NCBI GenBank assembly: GCA_905250885.1
Contig: CAJNOQ010003278.1
Coordinates: 1 to 20,799, forward strand
Direction of reading: 5' to 3'
Length of the DNA: 20,799 nucleotides
Origin: Didymodactylos carnosus
Taxonomy: Eukaryota; Rotifera; Eurotatoria; Philodinida; Philodinidae
Below are positions 9,361 to 17,510 of this stretch, one piece after another. Below the pieces are notes generated by a model, which saw nothing but the letters and a program-made list of their open reading frames with translations, made no database searches and had not been told where the DNA came from. The first letter of the stretch is position 1. Each line of letters opens with the position of its first letter. The position numbers and the translations under genes are program-made.

Positions 9361-9905
9361 GACCAGGGGTAATCGAGGGTGGGGAGCTTGAATCTGAGGT
9401 TAGGTTTAATTGACTGATTATTAATTAATTATTAACTAGCTATTTATTATTGATATTTCCGATAAAATTCGACCAAGGTTAATCGAGGATGGGAAGTTCG
9501 AATATGAGACAAGTTTCAGTTAATTATTAACTAATTATTAATTGATTATTAATTATTAACATTTTTGTATAAAACTCGACCAATGATAGGCGAGGGCGTG
9601 GAGTTCAAATCTGAGGTTAGGTTTAGTTAACTGATTATTTATTCAGTATTAATTTATTATTAACTAATCATATTTTCTATGAGACGTGTGCAAAGGTAAC
9701 AAGGGATGGGGAATCCGAATTCGAGGTCGATTTTCATTCATCACATGCTTATTAATTTTAACTGATAATGCATTATTGAAACTTGCTGAGATTTTGATCA
9801 AAGCAAATTGAAAGGGAGAATCCGAATCCAAGATCAGTCTTCCGTTTTTGTACTATGCATCATATAGTACCGTCTCAGGGGTTTCGTGGTACTCGTAGAA
9901 TTATT
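9361..9905. repeat. five-unit degenerate tandem repeat, period ~109 bp
   Basis: Units begin near 9361, 9471, 9578, 9688 and 9796, spaced 110, 107, 110 and 108 bp. Each has a mixed-composition half resembling GACCAAGGTTAATCGAGG, then GGGGAGTTCGAATCTGAGG. An A/T-rich half of TTAATTATTAACTAATTATT type follows. Divergence rises through units 4 and 5. The inverted-repeat arm begins inside unit 3, so only part of the array is duplicated in the right arm. The origin of the repeat is unknown. Confidence 0.75.
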
Positions 9906-10288
9906 TTATACATACCCTCCTCAACATTCTGCCACAAATTTAAACAGTCGTTAGTGGTGGATCAAAGGGACGCCGACGACCGACTGCATGCTGCTCGGGT
10001 TATTTTTCGTTGAACTATCTCATCAACAGCCAAGTACTTTCATCTTTTTCTAGCAACAATGATCAACCAATGAAATGAATACTGGTTTCTGTCGTATCGT
10101 TATACTTTCAAGTGAGATTGTTTAAAATAGAAATGAAAAAGAACGAAGAGCTGCTAATCGGATTCACCTGTGTCGTGGATCTTTCGATTAGTAGCGACAA
10201 GCGTTACTTGTGAGTGATTCACTTAGGGTCTCAGAACAGGATTGGTACGAGAAAGAGCTGAGCGAGTCCACAGGCGAGCGTTACTTGT
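9622..10288 (+). repeat. left arm of long inverted repeat (667 bp)
   Basis: The segment matches the reverse complement of 18030-18649 almost base for base. I found substitutions only at 9627, 9999 and 10279, plus a 47-bp block (9951-9997) missing from the right arm. It includes the end of tandem unit 3, units 4 and 5, a hairpin-rich stretch (pairs AGTACC/GGTACT and GTACTAT/ATAGTAC near 9860-9895) and an inner end reading GCGAGCGTTACTTGT. Near identity implies recent duplication or ongoing gene conversion. A frame opening at 10210 inside this arm is mirrored in the other arm and is not considered a gene. Confidence 0.9.
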
Positions 10289-10633
10289 CAGATAAATATC
10301 TCTTTTCATTCGTATGTTTCGATGCGTTTTTTTTCTTTTCTGTTTTTTCCGTTCTTCTATTTTTCTTTCGTTGTCCTCCATGCCTCGTTCGTGGTTATTC
10401 TTATCATATTTACAATCCCGTTTTTCTGTTTTTTGTTATATTACATGTAAGAGAGTTTTTTTCTTCTAGTGTTATTAAATGATTTTGCCAACGTGAAACG
10501 TCTCGGTGGAATTGAAATCTATTGAACGAGCTGTATGTTCACCTGAATTTTATTGTTGAATTCGATCGCACTTTTACCCGTGTTATTTATTTATGATATT
10601 TTTCAAATTCGAATAAGATAAAGAGAAAATCCA
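10289..10633 (+). promoter_or_regulatory. upstream region of the WWE-ART-LRR gene
   Basis: This is 345 bp between the inverted-repeat arm and the gene start. It begins with a long pyrimidine-rich, T-tract-rich stretch (about 10295-10470). It then becomes A/T-rich with TTATTTATTTATGATA near 10584-10599, and ends GAGAAAATCCAATG at the chosen start. The promoter presumably lies here or within the arm; no motif proves this. Confidence 0.3.
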
Positions 10634-13108
10634 ATGTGGACAACAAGCAAGAAGTGCAAAGTATCAAGACCTCGATGGTATTGGAAATCGAATTCCAATT
10701 TGTCTCTTATCAAGGAAAAACAACAATGGAGAAAATATCCCGACATCGAATCTGAAATTATCGAAGAAGCATATAGAGAAAATAATAGAACAAATCTCGT
10801 TGAATTAGATGATTATTGGATTGATCTAACTCATTTTATTCAAATCAATAAACTCGATTCCGAGAAAGTAATCATCGTCCAACGTACATTAAACAACGAA
10901 GAAGAACAGACTTTACGAGAAGAACGTTTTTTTCCTCCATTACGGTTAGGTGAACCATTCAATGAATGGACCAATGGAGGTTATTGGTTCATCAATGAAT
11001 GGCAAAAAAGACAACCGGAAGATATCTCACATAGGGAACGACTCGAACAAGCAGCAAATGGAATTCTTATTGAAGGTCAACTTTTATCGAAAACTATCGC
11101 AGCAGAACGATTCGCACAACGTCTCAGAGACATGTTCTATCAAGATGAAATAGTCATTCATAGATGTTGTATTAATATGTACACGTACGATTGTTTTATT
11201 TACCCGTTAGTAAACAGAACGCTGAGACAAAATGATAAAACTAAAATCGATACTCTTGGTCCCTTTTGCTACTATCTATACTATTCATGGTATAACCTTT
11301 TTGAATTACGCGTTTCAAATATCGAAGTTTATCGTGGTACTAATCTTGATGCGCAAATGATTGAACAGTATCAAAAGAATATTGGAAAAGAGAAATGTTG
11401 GTTTGGATTTACTTCAACCAGCAAAAATAAAGGTATCGCGGATGTTTTTAGCGGCAATACTTTATTTATTAATAAAATGGCGTTTTCCAGTGCAATTGAT
11501 ATTTCTGACTATTCTCAAATTCCCGATGAAGAAGAAGTACTTTTTCCCGCTGGTACGAAATTTATCATCGAAAAAGTCGAATGTGATACTATCAATCGAA
11601 TCTATATCAAACTTTTGGCTAAAAATGATAGTTTACAACAGAAATTAAATGAGATTAGTTCGACAACAATAACAAAATTCTGTTCTGGTTTCCAAGAACT
11701 TGATGTTATCGATGCAGAAACCTTAGCAGTAATGCTTAAGGTTAATCAAACTATTACTGTTCTTAACATCCAGCATGCTGATTTATCGGACGATGCTGGC
11801 GACATCATTATCAGTGCATTAATAGTGAATCGAACACTTACTTCTCTCGATCTTCAGTCTAACAGATTAGGTGAACTAGCAGGTGAAGCAATTGGTGATT
11901 TACTGGAAGTCAATGAAACATTAATCTCTCTGGATCTTCAATTTAATCAAATACCAGTCGAAGCAAGTGAAACAATCGCCAATGCATTAATCGTTAATCA
12001 GACTCTTATTACACTTTGTCTGGGACATAATCAGCTATCAGACGAAGGCGGGGCGATGATCGTCAAATCTTTAGAAAAGAATATGACGTTAACTACGCTT
12101 GATCTTGGATGGAATAATCTGTCGGAAGCGAGTGGAGAAGTAGTCGCTAAGCTATTAAAAGTTAATCGAACTCTGACTGTACTGACTCTCTCAGGTAATG
12201 ATTTAACATCTACAGCAATGGAAGCCATTATTGATGCATTGAAGATAAATAATACATTAACTTCGCTAGATCTCGAATACTCGAACTTCTCCGGACCATT
12301 AATGTCAGCAATGACTAATCTATTGAAAACGAACGAAACATTGTGTAAACTGAACCTAGGAGGAAATCGACTGTCTGACAATGATGGCGAATTGATTGCT
12401 GATGCTCTAAAGATTAATCGAACTCTTACTCTTCTCGATCTTCACAGTAATGAATTCACTGATTGCATAGCTCGAACAATCGCTAATGTCTTCGAATTTA
12501 ACTATACTCTTGATACTGTACATCTCGAAAATAATCAGTTTTCCGAACAGGGACGAGCAATTATTATCAACGCTATAGATACACAATCTCGCACAATTTG
12601 GAATAGACGAGGCACAGAAGCATCTGGTGCTGCATTACTCGTAAGAAAAGGTCCTGTGCGTTACGGTTTACATTCTGATCAAATTAACAGTACGATAGAA
12701 CAGATCGCAAAGACTGACACGTCAAAGATCGATTTTGTACTTCGTTCCTTTGGTGAGAGACATCACGAATTATCTGATGAAATAGGTCAACGAGTTGCCG
12801 ATGTAGTGAGAAATGATCAGCTGTATATTTCGGAACTTTCTAATAGTGTAAACGATCAGTTAGACATAGATGATTATTGGAATCATTCTGAAGGAGACAA
12901 TCCATCATTGGAAATTAATCGACTACTTACCTCACTCAATCTTCAGCACAACGAATTATCAGCTCGTGCAGCTGAAGCACTCGGGAGAATGCTGCAAGAT
13001 AATCAGACTTTGGTCACTCTTCATCTTGGCCCGAATAAACTTTCCACTGAAGCAGAAGAAACTGTCGCCGACGCATTATCTACTAATCAAACACTTAAGT
13101 GTTTGTAA
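10634..13108 (+). CDS. WWE-ADP-ribosyltransferase-LRR protein, N-terminal open frame
   Basis: The frame has 824 residues and no signal peptide, so it is probably cytosolic. A WWE domain spans about residues 14-84: W15, W17, W32, Y35, the IIEEAY segment at 42-47 and DYWIDL at 60-65. WWE folds in other proteins bind poly-ADP-ribose or ubiquitin-pathway partners. An arginine-type (R-S-E) ADP-ribosyltransferase domain follows at about 130-335. R234 lies in VYRGTN, the STS triad at 261-263 in GFTSTSK, and an ExE motif at E299/E301 in PDEEEVLFPAG. All catalytic landmarks are present in order. From about residue 350 come 28-residue LRRs of ribonuclease-inhibitor/NLRC3 type. The frame ends TNQTLKCL at TAA 13106-13108, mid-repeat, so this is not the natural C terminus. 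The start ATG is the first one upstream of the WWE domain. Confidence 0.8.
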   Translation: MWTTSKKCKVSRPRWYWKSNSNLSLIKEKQQWRKYPDIESEIIEEAYRENNRTNLVELDDYWIDLTHFIQINKLDSEKVIIVQRTLNNEEEQTLREERFFPPLRLGEPFNEWTNGGYWFINEWQKRQPEDISHRERLEQAANGILIEGQLLSKTIAAERFAQRLRDMFYQDEIVIHRCCINMYTYDCFIYPLVNRTLRQNDKTKIDTLGPFCYYLYYSWYNLFELRVSNIEVYRGTNLDAQMIEQYQKNIGKEKCWFGFTSTSKNKGIADVFSGNTLFINKMAFSSAIDISDYSQIPDEEEVLFPAGTKFIIEKVECDTINRIYIKLLAKNDSLQQKLNEISSTTITKFCSGFQELDVIDAETLAVMLKVNQTITVLNIQHADLSDDAGDIIISALIVNRTLTSLDLQSNRLGELAGEAIGDLLEVNETLISLDLQFNQIPVEASETIANALIVNQTLITLCLGHNQLSDEGGAMIVKSLEKNMTLTTLDLGWNNLSEASGEVVAKLLKVNRTLTVLTLSGNDLTSTAMEAIIDALKINNTLTSLDLEYSNFSGPLMSAMTNLLKTNETLCKLNLGGNRLSDNDGELIADALKINRTLTLLDLHSNEFTDCIARTIANVFEFNYTLDTVHLENNQFSEQGRAIIINAIDTQSRTIWNRRGTEASGAALLVRKGPVRYGLHSDQINSTIEQIAKTDTSKIDFVLRSFGERHHELSDEIGQRVADVVRNDQLYISELSNSVNDQLDIDDYWNHSEGDNPSLEINRLLTSLNLQHNELSARAAEALGRMLQDNQTLVTLHLGPNKLSTEAEETVADALSTNQTLKCL

Positions 13109-13139
13109 TTACATCACTAACCTGCTGTGGTAGCCATAG
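13099..13139 (+). other. candidate 35-41-bp micro-intron at the LRR frame break
   Basis: The DNA reads GTGTTTGTAATTACATCACTAACC and then TAG at 13133 or 13139. An ACTAAC branch-site-like word (13116-13121) lies 12 bases before the first AG. Removing 35 or 41 bases restores the downstream LRR frame without a stop. Against an intron, it would be shorter than the 53-bp intron seen in the neighbouring receptor. The joined protein would also carry about 13 extra residues between QTL and SNQLSD. A simple indel is the alternative. Confidence 0.35.
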
Positions 13140-13857
13140 TGATACCGATATACTGTTCGATCTTGATTCTTTCTCATCTGCCCACTCGAATCAATTGTCT
13201 GACGGCACGAGCGAAACACTTGCTCAAGGACTGAAAATGAACCACACTCTTACGACTATTCATCTACATTCCAAACAGTTATCTGATACAGCGGCACAAG
13301 CGATTGCTCATGCGTTGACAGTAAATCAAACTTTAACTATACTAGACTTACGAAGTAATCAGTTGTCGGAAACAGCAATGGAAGCTACTGCCAGTGCCTT
13401 GAAAGTAAATACGACATTGACGACACTAAATCTGACAAACAACGAACTGACTGATAGAGCAAGTAAAGCAATCGGTGATGCATTAAAGACTAATTACACT
13501 CTTCGAACTCTATCTCTTGGTTGCAATCAACTCACTGACGCAGCCAGTGTGCCGATTGCCGATGCCTTAAAAGTCAATCAGACTCTCTCATCTCTTTATC
13601 TTTATTCGAATACATTAATTGACAAAGGTGGTCAAGTACTTGCTGATGTTCTGAAGACTAACTCAACTCTTCGTACACTTTGTCTTCAACCGCACGAACT
13701 TTCTCAAAAAGCAGTTGAAGATCTAGCTGATGCATTAAAAGTCAATAGTACTCTCGACAAACTCGATCTGAAGTTCAACAAACTATCTGCGAGTGGAGGA
13801 AAAGCAATTGCAAATGCATTGATAATCAATCGGACTCTCACTAGTCTTCATCTTTGA
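13140..13857 (+). CDS. LRR segment 2 of the WWE-ART-LRR gene
   Basis: From about 13180 the frame encodes consecutive 28-residue LRRs of the form NQTLTxLDLxSNQLSDxAxxAIADALK. It starts SNQLSDGTSETLAQGLK and ends INRTLTSLHL directly before TGA at 13855-13857. Translation past the TGA in the same frame gives YNSLSDEGVAAIVEAL, a perfectly phased repeat half. The TGA thus replaces a single codon at a position usually held by Gly or a variable residue. No independent start codon with supporting context exists, so this is a continuation rather than a separate gene. Confidence 0.7.
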
Positions 13858-15834
13858 TACAACAGTCTATCAGACGAAGGTGTCGCAGCAATTGTTGAAG
13901 CATTAGCAATAAATGCAACATTGACTACTCTTGATCTTGGTGGTAATCAAGTGTCTGACACAGGTGCTTTAGCAATCGCCAATGTATTAAAAGTCAATCA
14001 GACTCTCACGTCATTAGAACTTGAAAATATTGGTTTATCTGACAAAGTCGCTAAAGTGATAGCCGAAGCATTGACAATGAACAAAACATTGACTCAGCTA
14101 CATCTTGCATGTAATAATTTATCTGAAAAAGGTGGTGAAGCCATTGCTGACGCATTAAAAACCAATCGAATTCTCACTCTACTAGATCTTCGAGAAAATC
14201 CGTTGTCAACGAAAGTTGGTGTAGCAATTGCCAATGCTTTGGAAATTAATCGAACACTGCAAACTCTTCGTCTGTCGAGCACTAAGTTTGATGATGAAGG
14301 CGGAACAGCAATTGCAGATGCATTGCAAGTAAATCAAACTCTTACTAGCCTTGATCTTAAATGTGATCAATTTTCGGATAGAACAGGCGTGGCGATCGCT
14401 GATGCGCTAAAAATCAATCGAACACTCATCTCATTAGAGCTACGAGGGAACCATCTATCTCATAAAACAGGTCTGGCAATTGGTAAAGCACTGAAAGTTA
14501 ATCGAACACTTAGCTCATTGTATCTGTTCGGAGAATATTTATCTTGTAAAACAAATCAAGTTATGGCAAGTGTTCTAAAAGTCAATAACACTATAACAAG
14601 TATACGTCTGGGATATCGTGAACCATCGAAGGAAGAACGTACAGCCATCGGTAATGCAAAAATCGATCGACTCGTCCGTCGTATCAGTTCTCACAGTGAA
14701 AACATCGAGAATATCTCGAGTTCTCAAGACGATAAAATAATCAGTAAAGTTCTTACGACTCTTGATCTGGAACATAGTCGACTATCGACGAATGCAGCTG
14801 AATCAGTTATAGACGCACTCAAAGATAACAGTGTTATTACCACTCTCAAACTTGGATATAATCGATTATCTACAGAAAGTGCTGATGCAATTACTCAAGT
14901 GCTAAATAATAATCAAACTCTCACTTCCGTGACCTTTCGTGGTACAGAAGTTGAGCCAGAAAGAAGACATGATCCGTATTATGTAGAAATGGATCCATCG
15001 AGTGATTTATCGGAGAAAGCTTGTGATGCACTTGTTCAAGTCCTTGAAACGAATCGTACTCTGACTATTCTCAGTTTACAGTGTCATCGATTTTCTGATC
15101 AAGCCATCCAAGCGATTGCAGATTGGCTCCAAGTAAATGTGAGTCTTACTTCATTAGAATTGCAAAATAATCAATTATCCGACTCAGCCCTTGAAACGAT
15201 CGCTGATGCATTGAAAACGAATCGAACTCTTCTTTCTCTGGACTTGTGCAATAATCAATTGTCAGAAATAGCCATCGAAACGCTCGCCAATGCATTAAAA
15301 GTTAATAGAACACTGACAACACTCAATTTAACACGAAATAAACTCTTAGATCGAGCAGGTGAAGCCATTGCTCAAGCAATAATAGTCAATCAATCACTTA
15401 CTTTCTTGAATCTAAACACTACCAAACTATCCATCAAAGCAAGCCAAGCAATAGCTGACGCATTAAAAACAAATCACACTCTTACTTCTCTTGATCTTCA
15501 TTTTAATCAACTATCTGATAGAAGTGTTGAAGCAATTGCTGACGGATTAAAAGTAAATTCTGGGCTTCGCACTCTCGATCTCAGTTCGAACGCATTCTCT
15601 AACCAGGCAGTGGAGCAACTCGCTGAGGCACTGAAAATCAATCAGGCTCTTCAGACTCTTAACTTGAAGAACAATGGACTGTCTGATGATGCAGCAAAAT
15701 TATTGGCTGATACATTAAAAATAAATCGAACTCTTACTACATTGAATCTTTCATCCAATCAACTACTTGACTATGGTATTGAGATAATTGCGGATGCATT
15801 GAAAATGAATCACACTCTAATCAATCTTGAGTAG
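13858..15834 (+). CDS. LRR segment 3 of the WWE-ART-LRR gene
   Basis: More than twenty further LRRs follow in the same frame as the preceding segment, separated from it only by the TGA. An ATG-less region leads into a frame usually called from 13921. Two diverged islands interrupt the 28-residue register: 14650-14760 (SSHSENIENISSSQDDK) and 14935-15010 (RGTEVEPERRHDPYY). The segment ends MNHTLINLE at TAG 15832-15834, where a small deletion of the usual LDL codons shifts the frame. No catalytic domain is present. Confidence 0.7.
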   Translation, partial: YNSLSDEGVAAIVEALAINATLTTLDLGGNQVSDTGALAIANVLKVNQTLTSLELENIGLSDKVAKVIAEALTMNKTLTQLHLACNNLSEKGGEAIADALKTNRILTLLDLRENPLSTKVGVAIANALEINRTLQTLRLSSTKFDDEGGTAIADALQVNQTLTSLDLKCDQFSDRTGVAIADALKINRTLISLELRGNHLSHKTGLAIGKALKVNRTLSSLYLFGEYLSCKTNQVMASVLKVNNTITSIRLGYREPSKEERTAIGNAKIDRLVRRISSHSENIENISSSQDDKIISKVLTTLDLEHSRLSTNAAESVIDALKDNSVITTLKLGYNRLSTESADAITQVLNNNQTLTSVTFRGTEVEPERRHDPYYVEMDPSSDLSEKACDALVQVLETNRTLTILSLQCHRFSDQAIQAIADWLQVNVSLTSLELQNNQLSDSALETIADALKTNRTLLSLDLCNNQLSEIAIETLANALKVNRTLTTLNLTRNKLLDRAGEAIAQAIIVNQSLTFLNLNTTKLSIKASQAIADALKTNHTLTSLDLHFNQLSDRSVEAIADGLKVNSGLRTLDLSSNAFSNQAVEQLAEALKINQALQTLNLKNNGLSDDAAKLLADTLKINRTLTTLNLSSNQLLDYGIEIIADALKMNHTLINLE

Positions 15835-15988
15835 TAACAAAATATCTGACAAAGGAGGATATGCCATTGTCGACGCATTAAATATTAATCGAACAATCGT
15901 TGATATCAATTTATTTTATAACAAAATGTCAGACACGATGGATAAAAAAATTCAGGCATTGCTGAAGAAATCAAATCCCAATCAGTGA
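15835..15988 (+). pseudogene. frameshifted C-terminal LRR cap of the WWE-ART-LRR gene
   Basis: One base out of the upstream frame, translation resumes SSNKISDKGGYAIVDAL, then NINRTIVDINLFYNKMSD and TMDKKIQALLKKSNPNQ before TGA at 15986-15988. The loss of repeat spacing and the lysine-rich tail are typical of a C-terminal LRR cap. This is therefore probably the ancestral end of the protein. No AATAAA was seen just downstream; GATTAAACATT near 16061-16071 is the closest A-rich word. Confidence 0.65.
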
Positions 15989-16158
15989 AAGATAATACAA
16001 GTATCTGTCTTTTTCCCCTTCACCCATACTCATGTTTTGTTACAATTTCTTCTGACGAGAAGATTAAACATTTATGTATTTTTCTGTCAGAATTCGTAAA
16101 AAACTACGCTGTACACATGTTGTTTTAATCACTTTCTTCAAAGTTTTTCTCTGAACAG

Positions 16159-16187
16159 ACGCATAAAGTTGGCTCTTTGTTATGCGT
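16159..16187. other. 8-bp perfect hairpin ACGCATAA/TTATGCGT
   Basis: ACGCATAA at 16159-16166 pairs with TTATGCGT at 16180-16187 across a 13-base loop, about 170 bases after the LRR gene stop. It lacks a T-run and is not a bacterial-type terminator. A role in 3' processing is possible but unsupported. Confidence 0.4.
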
Positions 16188-16773
16188 TGGAAAATCATTT
16201 CACATCTAAGATGGCTTTTCGCTGAAAAATTGTTGTTAAAAAATTACTTTTGCCGCTACCCACGCAGAGTGAGATAGTCGAAAACGCGTGTTCACGCTGA
16301 GAATAGTCAGATTATGAGCGCTTAAACGCGTGCGAGATCAGTTGGCTGTACAAACTTTGAGAACTGCTATCTTTTCAGTGTGTATATAGCTGAAATCTGT
16401 GGATTCAACATGTTTTTTCTCGTCAATCACTCATAAGAGTGATGTTTTTATCCAAATTTCTGAACTAATCGTGTTCACGTGGAGAAACTTGTGACATTGT
16501 GCGTTTTTGTGACTGATTTGAAAAAGAAAATGCGGAAGATATATGTTGGACGCGAAATCGCTTTCTTCACGAGCGCAATCCTCACGAAGTTACACATGAA
16601 AGATGAAATTTATCCGAAGAAAACTATACTTTGTTTAAATGAGTGTATAGTGAAAATCTCTGGCGCTTAAGTCTCAGATTATCTTTGGTTCATTTTGTTC
16701 GTTTTTTATGAATGTTTGCATGCAATCGAAAGCCTCACAGCTATCTTTGAGACGTTTACATCTCAAAACGTTC

Positions 16774-17020
16774 GATTTTCTCAGCGTCTGAACGAATAAA
16801 AAAATATTGTGGACGTTAACGCTAACAATTCGTTTAGTTTCAGCGCTGATTTCGCCGAAAATAGCCGTAACGGAAACTTAATTATTTCCGAAGCGTCGAT
16901 ACGTGCAAATTTTGGATTTTCTCTGCGTTTTAACGCATAAAAAAAATCGAAGACGCTAACGCTAGCAATTGGTTTAGTTCCGGTGTTCATTTGGACAAAA
17001 ATAGTCCCGACGGAAGTATA
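16774..17020. repeat. two diverged direct copies, ~141 bp apart
   Basis: Copy 1 begins GATTTTCTCAGCGT at 16774 and copy 2 GATTTTCTCTGCGT at 16915. Both continue through an AACGMATAAAAAAAAT-type stretch, then GACGYTAACGCTARCAATT and GGTTTAGTT-like sequence, to ...AAAATAGYCSYRACGGAA. The second copy contains a perfect 6-bp hairpin TGCGTT/AACGCA (16924-16937). The copies explain the overlapping minus-strand open frames here. Confidence 0.6.
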
Positions 17021-17199
17021 GTGCGAGCAAACGTTATTTTCGAGCAGTTTGCGAATCTGTGAATGTCTCGTTTCTTTCTTTCGCCTAAAAGCCACTCAGA
17101 TTTCTTGATTCGATGACTGATTGTGTCGTTTTTGTGCCAACAAACACAAGACACTCCCATACCATCGTGCAACGCCGCATTCATCCACAATGATGCTAT

Positions 17200-17510
17200 G
17201 GTACAATCTAGATCATCTAAAATGATACCATTCCATAACCATGTCCATCCACCGTGACATCCATGAGCAAGCTCACTCCCCTATGAATAGAGGGGAGAAG
17301 AAACACACACATACAGAGAGAGAGAAGATAGGCAGTGGAGTTGAACTGCAGTTGCCGTGCAGGTGAAGAGGCAGTTGGAGTCGAGGCAAAAGCTTGATGA
17401 TCGGCACAGAGTGTGACGATACGTGGTATTGGAGCAAGACACTAGAGTGCGGTGCATCTCATTGTTGTTGAAACCTTCTTCATCTTGAAATAAACATCAT
17501 TTCAATCAAG
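17200..17510 (+). mobile_element. possible LTR-like fragment (weak)
   Basis: The stretch has a short imperfect hairpin (CTCCCCTATGAATAGAGGGGAG), then a purine-rich AGAGAGAGAAGATA tract. A GC-richer block of GGAGTTGAACTGCAGTTG type follows, then TTGAAATAAACATC carrying an AATAAA signal near 17489. This ordering resembles a retrotransposon LTR or the 3' end of a transcription unit. No matching second copy, reverse transcriptase or primer-binding site is present in the window, so the call is tentative. Confidence 0.2.

Larger units (their letters stand above)
11680..15960 (+). repeat. 84-bp coding tandem repeat (about 40 LRR units)
   Basis: The DNA itself repeats with an 84-bp period. Cores resemble GATGCATTAAAAGTCAATC, followed by GAACTCTTACTTCTCTCGAT and AATCAATTATCTGAT. 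Similarity is retained at nucleotide level as well as in protein, suggesting growth by unequal exchange or conversion among units. Register is lost over about 12565-12905, 14650-14760 and 14935-15010. Almost every unit carries an N-x-T triplet (NQT, NRT), which in a protein without a signal peptide should be structural rather than glycosylated. Confidence 0.85.
10634..15988 (+). pseudogene. full extent of the WWE-ART-LRR gene, LRR part interrupted
   Basis: Repeat register carries the gene across three breaks: a frame change near 13100 (possible micro-intron), an in-frame TGA at 13855-13857, and a frameshift with TAG at 15832-15834. A C-terminal stretch (NKISDKGGYAIVDAL to KKSNPNQ) then ends at TGA 15986-15988. 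Joined conceptually, the protein would be about 1,780 residues, most of it LRR. The N-terminal 824 codons are uninterrupted, so a shorter WWE-ART-LRR protein of roughly a dozen repeats could still be made. Calling the whole a pseudogene is therefore provisional. LRR arrays in NLR-like proteins are ligand-sensing modules and ART is an effector activity. An immune or stress role is inference from domain logic. Confidence 0.55.

Noticed and set aside
9380-9620. tRNA B-box-like words (AGTTCGAAT, AGTTCAAATCT) in the tandem repeat
   Set aside because: There is no A-box at the right distance, no cloverleaf stems and no acceptor. The words are part of the ~109-bp repeat consensus.
10210-10482. 90-codon frame beginning inside the left arm, with a 60-codon counterpart at 17926-18108 on the minus strand
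   Set aside because: The shared N-terminal stretch exists only because both lie in the inverted repeat. The starts are GTG, the sequences diverge at once beyond the arm, and the 10210 frame becomes a T-tract translation rich in Phe.
12031-12381. 116-codon minus-strand frame, and a similar one at 14094-14282
   Set aside because: Antisense shadows of the LRR repeat; the 84-bp period keeps the antisense frame open.
11680-15960. Regular repetition suggestive of a CRISPR array
   Set aside because: Units are contiguous, 84 bp, in frame and translate to leucine-rich repeats. There are no spacers.
16781-17190. Minus-strand frames of 104 and 67 codons
   Set aside because: They overlap the diverged duplicated segment, use different frames across it, and show no domain or consistent start.
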